A stretch of 9,739 nucleotides of DNA from Bacteroidaceae bacterium (GTDB taxonomy: Bacteria > Bacteroidota > Bacteroidia > Bacteroidales > Bacteroidaceae), in the NCBI GenBank assembly GCA_017618515.1, contig JAFZUB010000152.1:1-9739 (forward strand), read 5' to 3'. Positions 1 to 7,427 of the stretch are shown one piece after another. Under the pieces are notes generated by a model, which was not told the DNA's origin, searched no databases, and saw only the letters and a program-made list of their open reading frames with translations. Position 1 is the stretch's first letter; every line of letters begins with the position of its first letter. A program made the translations under genes and the position numbers.

Positions 1-24
1 TAAGAAATAAGAAATAAGAAATGA
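1..24 (+). repeat. Heptad tandem repeat abutting the M60 start codon
   Basis: The first bases are near-perfect 7-base units (taagaaa, equivalently gaaataa), and the last unit runs into the ATG at 21. Read from base 4, the units are gaaataa, gaaataa and gaaatga. The left window edge cuts the tract, so the true copy number is unknown. It occupies the place of a ribosome binding site; no Shine-Dalgarno sequence is seen, as is normal in Bacteroidetes. Gain or loss of a unit would change the leader by 7 bases and might tune initiation. Confidence 0.7.
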
Positions 25-3000
25 AAAAGCTTTTGTTACTTTTCCTGATGGCCTATTGCCAATTGTCGTTTGTCAATGGCCAAAAGGTAGTGAACGTATC
101 CACTCCCGGCACCCTCTCATCGCTTATACTGACACAAGAGTCAGACTTCACGGTGACTGGCACCATCAACGGCACTGACGCCAAGTATCTACGTCAGCAA
201 GTGGTGAACGGACATATTAAGTCACTCAACCTTGCCGACGTAAAGATAGTGGCAGGCGGCGACGCCTACTACGAGAGCTACACCACCCAGGACGACGTGG
301 TGCCGCAATACTGGATGGCCGACTGCACTGGACTTACCCACATAGTGCTGCCTACCTCCGCCAAGGAAGTGGGCATGAAAGCCTTCAGCAGCTCTGGACT
401 CAAAGGCAAGGTGGTCATCCCCGACAAAGTAAAGACCGTCGGCTTCGATGCCTTTGCCTACTGCAACAAGATTGACAGCGTAGTGATAGGCAGCAGTGTG
501 GCTAGCTTGATGCAGGGCGTGTTCTACAGTTCGCCCGTCAAACACGCATATGTCAAGCGAGGCACACCACCCAGCACATCCAACTATCTCTTCAGCAGCA
601 ACCCCACCATCCACGTTTTCTCCGGAGTGGTAGATGCCTACAAGGCCTCCAGCTGGGGCGACTACGGCAACATCGTGGGCGGACTGGAGAGCCTCTATCC
701 AGTGACCGATGATCCACTAGTGGCTGTTAACACGCTGAGAGATCAGTTCTTTGAGGACGCAGCCTGCACCACCCTCAAAAGCGAATACCAGTCAATGACT
801 GACGAACAGCTGACCACTGCATTCAATACAGCAGGCATGCCCGACTTTATGGTGGATATAGCCCTGAAGATAAAAAACGATAGCTGGGCACCCTATGAGA
901 AGGACTTCCGCATTCACGAATACAATCCCTACAGCGACGCCAGCTGGTGGAACAACCAGATGAAAGCCACGGGCGGCTCCTACATGGGCAACCCCACAGG
1001 TATCCTGACCAAGAGCAACGACGAGCTATATGTCTTTGTGGACAATAGCACACCCAGCGACGCCACCCTCTATCTGGCTGGCTGTGTGGACAATAACCTT
1101 ATCTACTACGCTGAGACTGGGCAGAAGCTGCAGAAAGGACTCAATATTGTGGACGGCGTGGCTGACGCGCTCTACTATGTGGTATATACCGCCGACACAA
1201 GAGCCATGACCAAGACACTCGATCAGTGGCCTGACATCAAGATACACATAGAGGGCGGCACAGTGAACGGCTACTACGACGTGGCTCGCCACAGTGACGC
1301 CGACTACCAGGCCATTCTCAAGGCTGCCACTTACCGCCGTTTCACGGTGAAAGGCAAGCACTCCTTATTTAATTTTAAGACCTCCTCTTACAAGAATGTT
1401 TGGCCCACCTCCATCGACAAGAGTATCTCGTGGTTTGACAGCCTCACCGTATGGCACAAAGACCTGATGGGCTACAGCGTGGACGTGGCTGAGGGACGCC
1501 GCGACTATCCGCCCTACAATCTCAAGGGCGGCGAGGGCATCTTCCCCATCTACTACAACAACCCCAACTTCGCCATCGAGGGCGAACAGTCAGATGCAGG
1601 ATGGGCCAACTCAACACCTTACCGTACCTCCTACAACTCGATAGACTGCATCCGCTCGTCATTCAAGATCACCGAGAATATCGATGACTGGTGCGCCAAC
1701 CACGAGTGTGGCCACAACGACCAGCACGCCATCAACCTTGAGGGCGGCACCGAGGTGTCGAACAACCTCTTTGCCAACGCTGTGCGCTTCCTCGACGGAC
1801 TGGTGACCTCCAACGGCTCCGCCGTGGCAACGAATATGACCGACTTTGCATACCACACGCCCTACTTCATAAGGGATGTCAATGTGCAACTCAGGATGTA
1901 TTACCAGCTCTATCTCTACTACCACCAGGCACGCCGAAACACAGCCTTCTACCCCACCCTTTTCAAGGAGCTCAGAGACGACCCGCTCACCATTTGGAAC
2001 GACTCCTATAACAGCTCGCTGAAGTTTGTAAGAAAGGTGTGCGAGGTGGCACAGGAAGACCTTACCGACTTCTTCACCGCCTACGGATTCTTTGAACCGT
2101 TCAACAATCTGGCCATCGAGGACTACGGAGCCCACACCATGACCGTGAAGCAGACTGACATCAACCGCACACTGCTCGAGATAAGCAAATATCCCGTCAA
2201 GAACCGCGAGATAATGTTTGTGGAAGACCGCGTGGACTATGTACCCGCCACCGATATGTTGCTCAACAAAGCCGGCGAGAAACGCCGCGACTCCGACCTG
2301 GTAGGCCTCTGCGGCGACCTAGGTCAGTACACCGACTTAATGGAAGATGCCGAAGTGAAGCCCGGCAACTACACCTTCGTGCAGTCTGACTCACTCTATC
2401 ATGTCGACGGCGAGGGCGGTGTCGGCATTCTAGTACTCAGCAACCAAAACGGCAAGATGGTCTATGCCTCCAATGCTAAGACCTTCTGCATCCCCTCATG
2501 CGTCACACGCGACTTCACAATGTATTCGCTCGACCATGACGGCACACTGCGCGAGATACCCAGAGCTGGCTACGGCACACAGTTTGTGAATCAGGAGAAA
2601 GCAGGATTTATCGCCGACTCACTCACCGATAATGTTGTCAAGGCTGTGGTAAGCGGCAAGGTCAACAGTTCCGACTTCAAGGAACTGCGCCGACTGACGC
2701 AAGAGCGCAACCTCGTATCCATCGACCTGCAAGACGCCAAGATTACCCTCGGTGGCACTGCATACTACGAAAGTTATAAGGTATCGTCCAACACAGTGGG
2801 TGACTATGTTTTCTACATGTGCAAGAAGCTCACCAGCATTGTCTTGCCCGAGAGCGCCATCAAGATTGGATCTAACGCGTTCGCACGCAGCGGACTGCAG
2901 GAAGTGTTCATTCCCGATAATGTGAGCACCCTCGGCGGCGATGCCTTTGCCTACTGTGACAATCTGAAACGCGCTGTCATCGGTAGCGGCGTCAAGACAA

Positions 3001-3365
3001 TGCAGCAGGGCGTATTCTACAGCAGCAGCAAACTGAAAGAAGTCTATGCCAAGCCACTTACCCCGCCCTCTCTCGGACTCTACATGTTCTCAGGCAAGCC
3101 GACCATCCATGTGTATAAGAGTGCGCTGGAGGCTTACCTCAACTCCGACTGGGCACAGTATGGCACCATCGTCGGTGACCTCGATGAATATGAGGATGTC
3201 ATATCGGGAATCCAAGAGGTGAAGAGTGAGAGTGAAAGTGAGAGCGAAATCGTAAATGGTAAATTGTCAAATAGTAAATGCTTTGACCTTAACGGACGGC
3301 CTGCCACCGACCTCCAGCCTGGCACCGTCTATGTACGCAACGGCAAAAAAATTATTCACTTTTAA
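21..3365 (+). CDS. Secreted M60 (enhancin-like) metalloprotease flanked by two BspA-type LRR modules
   Basis: This 1114-residue exported protein probably cleaves glycosylated proteins at the cell surface; characterised gut M60 enzymes act on mucin-type O-glycoproteins. Residues 1-20 form a signal peptide, likely cleaved before Q21. Residues about 29-222 are a BspA-like (LRR_5-type) module. About 290-700 is the M60 region, with zinc motif HECGH at 561-565 (H561 and H565 ligands, E562 catalytic) and a probable third ligand E578 in EVSNN, giving HExxH-x12-E. Residues about 700-860 are an unassigned beta-rich stretch, and 861-1054 a second copy of the LRR module. A Ser-Glu linker (1069-1076) leads to a 27-residue tail (1088-1114) resembling Bacteroidetes sorting tails (FDLNGR, then VYVRNGKKI), which suggests type IX secretion or surface anchoring. 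An in-frame TAA six bases upstream of ATG 21 limits the start. The family call is firm; the substrate is inferred. Confidence 0.9.
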   Translation: MKKLLLLFLMAYCQLSFVNGQKVVNVSTPGTLSSLILTQESDFTVTGTINGTDAKYLRQQVVNGHIKSLNLADVKIVAGGDAYYESYTTQDDVVPQYWMADCTGLTHIVLPTSAKEVGMKAFSSSGLKGKVVIPDKVKTVGFDAFAYCNKIDSVVIGSSVASLMQGVFYSSPVKHAYVKRGTPPSTSNYLFSSNPTIHVFSGVVDAYKASSWGDYGNIVGGLESLYPVTDDPLVAVNTLRDQFFEDAACTTLKSEYQSMTDEQLTTAFNTAGMPDFMVDIALKIKNDSWAPYEKDFRIHEYNPYSDASWWNNQMKATGGSYMGNPTGILTKSNDELYVFVDNSTPSDATLYLAGCVDNNLIYYAETGQKLQKGLNIVDGVADALYYVVYTADTRAMTKTLDQWPDIKIHIEGGTVNGYYDVARHSDADYQAILKAATYRRFTVKGKHSLFNFKTSSYKNVWPTSIDKSISWFDSLTVWHKDLMGYSVDVAEGRRDYPPYNLKGGEGIFPIYYNNPNFAIEGEQSDAGWANSTPYRTSYNSIDCIRSSFKITENIDDWCANHECGHNDQHAINLEGGTEVSNNLFANAVRFLDGLVTSNGSAVATNMTDFAYHTPYFIRDVNVQLRMYYQLYLYYHQARRNTAFYPTLFKELRDDPLTIWNDSYNSSLKFVRKVCEVAQEDLTDFFTAYGFFEPFNNLAIEDYGAHTMTVKQTDINRTLLEISKYPVKNREIMFVEDRVDYVPATDMLLNKAGEKRRDSDLVGLCGDLGQYTDLMEDAEVKPGNYTFVQSDSLYHVDGEGGVGILVLSNQNGKMVYASNAKTFCIPSCVTRDFTMYSLDHDGTLREIPRAGYGTQFVNQEKAGFIADSLTDNVVKAVVSGKVNSSDFKELRRLTQERNLVSIDLQDAKITLGGTAYYESYKVSSNTVGDYVFYMCKKLTSIVLPESAIKIGSNAFARSGLQEVFIPDNVSTLGGDAFAYCDNLKRAVIGSGVKTMQQGVFYSSSKLKEVYAKPLTPPSLGLYMFSGKPTIHVYKSALEAYLNSDWAQYGTIVGDLDEYEDVISGIQEVKSESESESEIVNGKLSNSKCFDLNGRPATDLQPGTVYVRNGKKIIHF
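105..686 (+). repeat. LRR module copy 1 (protein-level duplication)
   Basis: This encodes residues about 29-222 of the M60 protein. It matches residues 861-1054 along its whole length, sharing the order AYYESY, IVLP, GLxxxVxIPDxV, DAFAYC, VIGS, QGVFYSS, TPPS, PTIHV and W-x-x-YG-x-IVG. The F/Y-containing units of about 23 residues are typical of BspA-like leucine-rich repeats, which are often adhesive. An 18-base stretch at 446-463 is identical to 2939-2956, while most of the rest has diverged at the DNA level. Confidence 0.85.
2601..3182 (+). repeat. LRR module copy 2 (protein-level duplication)
   Basis: This encodes residues about 861-1054, the C-terminal partner of the module at 29-222. 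Conserved landmarks are AYYESY, IVLPESA, IPDNV, DAFAYC, QGVFYSS and PTIHV. The second copy sits between the end of the M60-associated region and the Ser-Glu linker, so the protease is bracketed by two similar repeat modules. The module could bind a surface ligand or form the stalk of the protein; that role is inferred. Confidence 0.85.
3219..3280 (+). repeat. In-frame low-complexity linker: hexamer run plus heptad run
   Basis: Two simple repeats lie back to back inside the M60 coding region. At 3226-3249 there are four six-base units (gtgaga, gtgaaa, gtgaga, gcgaaa), encoding Ser-Glu four times (residues 1069-1076). At 3252-3279 there are four degenerate seven-base units (gtaaatg, gtaaatt, gtcaaat, agtaaat), encoding an Asn/Ser/Lys-rich stretch. 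Together they form a hydrophilic spacer between the second LRR module and the C-terminal tail. The six-base units keep frame whatever their copy number; a change of one or two seven-base units would not, and would remove the tail. Confidence 0.75.
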
Positions 3366-3377
3366 ATACTAACAGTT

Positions 3378-4388
3378 ATGATTGATTACAAAAAACTAGG
3401 GCTCGTCAACACCCGTGAGATGTTTAAGCGAGCCATCAACGGCGGCTATGCAATCCCCGCCTTCAATTTCAACAACATGGAGCAGCTGCAGGCTATCATC
3501 AAGGCCGCAGCTACCAAGAAGAGTCCCGTCATCCTTCAGGTCAGCAAGGGCGCTCGCCAGTATGCTAACCAGACCCTGCTGCGCTACATGGCAGAGGGTG
3601 CTGTAGAGTATGCCAAGGAGCTCGGTTGCAATCATCCCGAGATAGCCCTGCACCTCGACCACGGCGATAGCTTCGAGACCTGCAAGAGCTGCATCGACAT
3701 GGGCTTCAGCTCAGTGATGATCGACGGCTCCGCACTGCCTTATGAGGAGAACGTTGCCCTCACTAAGAAGGTGGTAGACTATGCTCACCAGTATGATGTA
3801 ACCGTTGAGGGTGAGCTCGGTGTGCTCGCCGGAGTAGAGGACGAGGTAAGCCACGCTGAGAGCCACTACACCAAGCCTGAGGAGGTGATTGACTTCGCCA
3901 CCCGCACCGGTTGCGACTCACTGGCTATCTCCATTGGTACCAGCCACGGCGCTTATAAGTTTACTCCTGAGCAGTGCACCCGTGACCCGCAGACTGGTCG
4001 CCTCGTGCCCCCGCCACTTGCTTTCGACGTGCTCGATGCAGTGATGGAGAAACTGCCCGGCTTCCCCATTGTGCTCCACGGCTCCAGCTCCGTGCCCCAG
4101 GAGGAAGTTGACACTATCAACCAGTTTGGTGGCAAGCTGCCCAACGCCGTAGGTATCCCCGAGGAGCAGCTCCGCAAGGCAGCCAAAAGCGCTGTGTGCA
4201 AGATTAACATCGACTCCGACAGCCGTCTCGCCATGACAGCCGCCGTGCGCCGCGTCTTTGCCGAGAAGCCCGGAGAGTTTGACCCCCGCAAGTATCTTGG
4301 TCCGGCTCGCGACAATATGCAGAAGCTCTACGAGCACAAGATTGTTGACGTTCTCGGTTCAGAGAACAAGCTCGCCAACCTCGACTAA
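3378..4388 (+). CDS. fba: Class II fructose-bisphosphate aldolase
   Basis: This cytosolic zinc enzyme reversibly cleaves fructose-1,6-bisphosphate into dihydroxyacetone phosphate and glyceraldehyde-3-phosphate in glycolysis and gluconeogenesis. At 336 residues it is full length for the class. Key sites visible are LHLDHG at 91-96 (D94 catalytic, H95 a zinc ligand), VEGELG at 143-148, GTSHGAYKF at 187-195 (H190 zinc ligand), VLHGSSS at 232-238 (H234 zinc ligand) and NIDSDSR at 277-283 for phosphate/substrate binding. The ATG is 12 bases after the stop of the M60 gene, with no terminator between them, so read-through is possible. I could not identify a separate promoter, although a housekeeping gene would be expected to have one. 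A strong hairpin follows at once. Tagatose-bisphosphate or sedoheptulose-bisphosphate activity cannot be excluded from sequence alone. Confidence 0.96.
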   Translation: MIDYKKLGLVNTREMFKRAINGGYAIPAFNFNNMEQLQAIIKAAATKKSPVILQVSKGARQYANQTLLRYMAEGAVEYAKELGCNHPEIALHLDHGDSFETCKSCIDMGFSSVMIDGSALPYEENVALTKKVVDYAHQYDVTVEGELGVLAGVEDEVSHAESHYTKPEEVIDFATRTGCDSLAISIGTSHGAYKFTPEQCTRDPQTGRLVPPPLAFDVLDAVMEKLPGFPIVLHGSSSVPQEEVDTINQFGGKLPNAVGIPEEQLRKAAKSAVCKINIDSDSRLAMTAAVRRVFAEKPGEFDPRKYLGPARDNMQKLYEHKIVDVLGSENKLANLD

Positions 4389-4391
4389 AAT

Positions 4392-4426
4392 AAAAAATCC
4401 CCTGCCGCAATGGCAGGGGATTTTTT
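4392..4426. terminator. Bidirectional intrinsic terminator between convergent genes
   Basis: A perfect 15-bp inverted repeat (4392-4406 with 4412-4426) surrounds the 5-base loop gcaat. The core is tcccctgcc / ggcagggga, with six A before it and six T after it, so each strand gives a GC-rich stem followed by a U run. It begins 3 bases after the aldolase stop. The stop codon of the minus-strand gene (4425-4427) overlaps the outer edge of the stem. One element therefore serves both converging transcripts. Confidence 0.93.
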
Positions 4427-5237
4427 AATCCGCATCAAGATTGGGATAGACGCTAAGCTTGCCGCTTACCTTATTATATATCCATAGCACACGGTGGGTG
4501 AACTCACCGCCGGAGCAAGTGCCACCGCAATAATAAGTTTGAGATTGGGAATCGGAGGCTTGAGGATTAAGCGGGTCTCCCTTGCGCAGTGTGCCGCAGA
4601 TAGAGTTGCGCGCCCCAATAACCCCAGCGCTAATCATAGCCGCAGCGAGAGGTCCCTCCACAGCATCGCCCTCAAAGCCCACCAAGCTCCAATAGTCGGC
4701 GCATATATCCTTGCCCACATTCTTGTCATTGAAAATGTCGGCAAGCGGAGTGGTGTTATCTACCATGATCTCGCCGCGAGGATGGCTCTTCTCGCGTTTT
4801 CCGAGATTGGCGTCCGTCGTTTCGTCGCTCTCCCAGCTCACATACCAGTCGCTAGCGCTCCCGATGAGATGGAGATAAGCCTTATAGGTCTTCCATTTGT
4901 CGGTAGGCTTGACTTTGACCTGCTTGATGAAATTGACGTCTATCGTCGCCCCGTTGACAATATTAATCTCCACATCGCTTATACGCTGCGTGTAGTCGGG
5001 GTGCTTGGCAAAGAACTGGCGCTTATTGTTAAGGATAAAGTCGTGAGTCTGGTCGGTACCGTAGTACAGACATACGGCACAATAAAGCGTGTCCAATGCT
5101 TCAGCATTGTGCTGGCGATGGCATTTGTCCCACTGAAGGACTCTGTTCAGCACAGCGTCGGTATCGATGTCGTCTTCCTGTGCGGCAACAGGTGCAACAA
5201 CTAGAAAGAGTGCGAAAAGCAATAATAATTTCTTCAT
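4425..5237 (-). CDS. Secreted protein with NTF2/SnoaL-like domain and unrecognised C-terminal half
   Basis: This is a 270-residue exported protein of unknown function. Residues 1-19 are a clear signal peptide (MKKLLLLFALFLVVAPVAA). Residues about 25-138 look like an NTF2/SnoaL-like cone: an N-terminal helix with aromatic and Cys residues, then alternating strands ending in WKTYKAYLHLIG and DWYVSWESDE. Such domains usually bind ligands or serve as accessory parts in the periplasm. The remainder (about 145-270) I do not recognise; it has a Gly/Ala-rich helix (PLAAAMISAGVIGARNSICG), C179, C214 and a CGGTCSGG motif at 237-244 that suggests a disulfide or metal site. With C39, C53 and C56 there are seven cysteines in the mature protein, a high number. 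It lies 51 bases downstream of the porin gene and ends in the shared terminator. It is certainly a gene; the fold call is moderate. Confidence 0.85.
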   Translation of the reverse strand: MKKLLLLFALFLVVAPVAAQEDDIDTDAVLNRVLQWDKCHRQHNAEALDTLYCAVCLYYGTDQTHDFILNNKRQFFAKHPDYTQRISDVEINIVNGATIDVNFIKQVKVKPTDKWKTYKAYLHLIGSASDWYVSWESDETTDANLGKREKSHPRGEIMVDNTTPLADIFNDKNVGKDICADYWSLVGFEGDAVEGPLAAAMISAGVIGARNSICGTLRKGDPLNPQASDSQSQTYYCGGTCSGGEFTHRVLWIYNKVSGKLSVYPNLDAD

Positions 5238-5288
5238 AATATATGTATTTAATGTTTAGCTAAAGAATAGTTGCCACTTCGCTCCCAC
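5238..5288 (-). other. Short spacer between the porin and NTF2-like genes
   Basis: These 51 bases become strongly A/T-rich towards the downstream ATG at 5237, as is common for Bacteroidetes leaders. I see no hairpin and no convincing TAnnTTTG promoter element; tattctttag at 5261-5270 (read on the minus strand) is only a loose resemblance. The spacer could carry a weak promoter or simply connect cotranscribed genes. Confidence 0.4.
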
Positions 5289-7418
5289 CTAGTTGAAAAA
5301 GTTCCAAGAAAGGCCAAGGCGCAGCGTGAAGGGATTGATAGGATAATGCGGCGCATTGAACGTGGTGCCACCCTCTTTGGAGTAGTTGAAGTGGCTGGCC
5401 ATTACGTAGAAGCGCGTATGCTTGAGGTGGAAATTAAGGTATGCACCGAGCACAGGGTGATTGCCCACCTTGATAAGGTCGTCATCGGACTGCGTGGCAT
5501 ACTGTCCGAGACATACGCTATAGGTGGGCGCATAGTACTTGGTGAAGTAGCGCATATCGATGCCAAACTCCGTGTTGAGCACATGGGCTATGCGGAATTT
5601 TATGTACAGATTGCTATAGGCTGTGAACGCTGGCAGCGGCAGGACATACTTGTCGCTAGTAGTCTGGTAGATAAGAGAGTTCTCCCAATTGAAGATACCC
5701 CAACGGAAGTTTTTGTCCAGGCTGAGCACGAGCAGGTTGATGCCCTTGTCCGATTGCGCCACACTGGTGTTGATAGTAGGTGTCTCTGGCGCAGCATACT
5801 GAGTAGCGAAGTAGGTGTAGTTGGTGATATTATAGATATCAGCACTTAAGCTGAGATCCAGCTTGCGACTCTGAAGAGTGGCACCTATACGGTTGGTAAG
5901 CTGCTTGTCGAGATTATTGTCCCACCATAGGTATTTGGACTGAAAGTGGCGGTAGAAGAATGTGGGCTTACGATTGACACTGGAGGCACGTAAGGCAAGG
6001 CTCACACTGTCGCCAAACAAAGGCACGGTGAGGCGGCCTTGGGCACGCAGCTCATATTCGCCCCAACTCTTTCCGTCGCTGGAAGTCTGTGCAGTAAGCT
6101 GGTAGTTAAGCAGATTACTCTGCTCGCGGAAGATTTGAGCTCCGATAGTCACACGATGCTCGTTAAACTTGTCGCGCCCCTCCAGCCCAACGAGGGAGTA
6201 ATTGTTGTAATCATATACGCCAAAGAGGCGGATACCTGCGGAGAGATACTTGTTGAGTCCTTCGCTAAGTTCCACAGCGAAGTAGTTGGAGATAAGCAGA
6301 TTCTTGGTGTCCTCCTCCACGGAGTCGTTGGGCAAATAGATATTGGTGTAGTAGTTGCCCAGCGGTTCGTTGGCAAGAAACTTCTTTGTGTTGATGCCAA
6401 GCTTGAGGGTATGGATGAAGCTGGTGACTGGCACAAAGACAGTGCTGTCGGTCTTAGTGGCCATCGCCAATTGGGCAGTGAGAGTGGTGTCTCTCTCCAC
6501 CTCACTGGCAGAGATGGCTCCCGCCAGGCGAAGCTTCGCCACCATGGTGTCTGCCTTTAGCGTGTCTGCCTTCGTGCTGTCGGCAGTCTTGATGACACGC
6601 TTGTAGCCGAGGCTGTAGCGATGGGTGAGCTGTGCACCGTCGTAGTGCATCTTATTCCACACACGATTGAGCATGGTGGGTATCTCGCGAGTAGTGTAAG
6701 AGGTAGGGAATTTCTGCGGATCAGTGACGTAGTCGTCATGGATGATACCGCCATTCTCGCGAGTCTTGAGGTAGTTGGCGTAGGCTATCCAATGGGCCTT
6801 ATAGCGGTCCTTGACAACAGAGCCGTAGAGGCTGAAGTTGAAGTGGGCGGTAGACTGGCAGTCATGGTAGCCGCGCCCATAGATATAGTCTATGTTGAAT
6901 CCAACACCCGCATCCTTGTTGACGTTCACGGCAAACTTGGCGGTGAGATGGTCCTCGCCATTGTCGCTGTCGCCGCTCTCATGGTAGGTGATATTGGTGA
7001 TGGGCTGATAGGTGTTGGTGAAGTGCCAGCCATCCAAGGTCTTAAGGAAAAAGTCGTAGGGCTGGGCAAAGATAAAGTAGTCCATCTCAGGGCGCAGGGT
7101 GAACACCTTGGCCTGGCGCGGTGAGCCCAGATTACCAAGATTAGCGTAGAAAGCCTTTGAGCCATCCGTAAACGCCGAGTTCTGGAAAGCATGATGCACC
7201 GTGTCAATAGCCACCGAGTCAGGGAGACCGCTGCGCTCATCCACTGTCCACACACGAATGCCTGTCTTGGCCTTGGCGCGCTCCTCTTCCTCCGATTGCT
7301 TGTCCTTATTAGGATTGGAGCCTGCCACGCGGCGGCCTTGGCTGTCGCGTACCTGCTGACTCATGGCAGGGATAGCCACGAGGGCTGCCACCATTATGAT
7401 AGCGAGAAGGTGCTTCAT
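5289..7418 (-). CDS. Putative outer-membrane porin (Porin_10-type barrel)
   Basis: This 709-residue outer-membrane beta-barrel probably lets small solutes diffuse into the periplasm. Residues 1-20 are a signal peptide. Residues 21-60 are a charged linker (Asn/Lys/Glu-rich) leading into TGIRVWTVDERSG, DSVAIDT and the LGNLGSPRQAKVF segment that I associate with the Bacteroidetes 'putative porin' family. From about residue 110 onward the chain alternates polar and aromatic residues in strand-length blocks separated by hydrophilic loops. It ends in FTLRLGLSWNFFN, a typical last strand with a terminal aromatic cluster for insertion by the BAM machinery. A short KADT direct repeat lies at residues 283-291. 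The ATG is 9 bases downstream of the Na/Pi transporter stop, so the two genes are probably one operon. Pore selectivity cannot be read from the sequence. Confidence 0.85.
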   Translation of the reverse strand: MKHLLAIIMVAALVAIPAMSQQVRDSQGRRVAGSNPNKDKQSEEEERAKAKTGIRVWTVDERSGLPDSVAIDTVHHAFQNSAFTDGSKAFYANLGNLGSPRQAKVFTLRPEMDYFIFAQPYDFFLKTLDGWHFTNTYQPITNITYHESGDSDNGEDHLTAKFAVNVNKDAGVGFNIDYIYGRGYHDCQSTAHFNFSLYGSVVKDRYKAHWIAYANYLKTRENGGIIHDDYVTDPQKFPTSYTTREIPTMLNRVWNKMHYDGAQLTHRYSLGYKRVIKTADSTKADTLKADTMVAKLRLAGAISASEVERDTTLTAQLAMATKTDSTVFVPVTSFIHTLKLGINTKKFLANEPLGNYYTNIYLPNDSVEEDTKNLLISNYFAVELSEGLNKYLSAGIRLFGVYDYNNYSLVGLEGRDKFNEHRVTIGAQIFREQSNLLNYQLTAQTSSDGKSWGEYELRAQGRLTVPLFGDSVSLALRASSVNRKPTFFYRHFQSKYLWWDNNLDKQLTNRIGATLQSRKLDLSLSADIYNITNYTYFATQYAAPETPTINTSVAQSDKGINLLVLSLDKNFRWGIFNWENSLIYQTTSDKYVLPLPAFTAYSNLYIKFRIAHVLNTEFGIDMRYFTKYYAPTYSVCLGQYATQSDDDLIKVGNHPVLGAYLNFHLKHTRFYVMASHFNYSKEGGTTFNAPHYPINPFTLRLGLSWNFFN
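6546..6572 (-). repeat. Small direct repeat in a porin loop (KADT x2)
   Basis: The 11-base sequence gtgtctgcctt (plus strand) occurs at 6547-6557 and again at 6562-6572, a period of 15 bases or five codons. It encodes KADTL then KADTM in a Thr/Asp/Lys-rich stretch that continues into TTLTAQL. The stretch is hydrophilic and likely an exposed loop of the barrel, where in-frame length changes would be tolerated. Confidence 0.6.
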
Positions 7419-7427
7419 CTGCGGAGG

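Noticed and set aside
21..80. Lipoprotein signal at C13 of the M60 protein
   Set aside because: The residues before C13 are M-A-Y; a tyrosine just before the cysteine does not fit a lipobox, and a normal signal-peptidase I site is available after G20.
222..614. Minus-strand open frames inside the M60 gene (also at 1659-2135)
   Set aside because: Both mirror the LRR and catalytic regions of the M60 protein, whose domains are identifiable. They contain no recognisable motif of their own.
3279..3290. Possible TAnnTTTG promoter box before fba (tgctttgacc)
   Set aside because: Only the TTTG part matches; the TA is missing and no suitable upstream element is visible at the right spacing, so I do not call a promoter.
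4494..5204. Plus-strand open frame of 236 codons
   Set aside because: It is wholly antisense to the exported NTF2-like gene, which has a textbook signal peptide and a shared terminator. No start context or domain supports the plus-strand frame.
5271..5849. Plus-strand open frame of 192 codons
   Set aside because: It is antisense to the C-terminal barrel of the porin, where the minus-strand product shows clear beta-strand periodicity and a terminal BAM-type strand.
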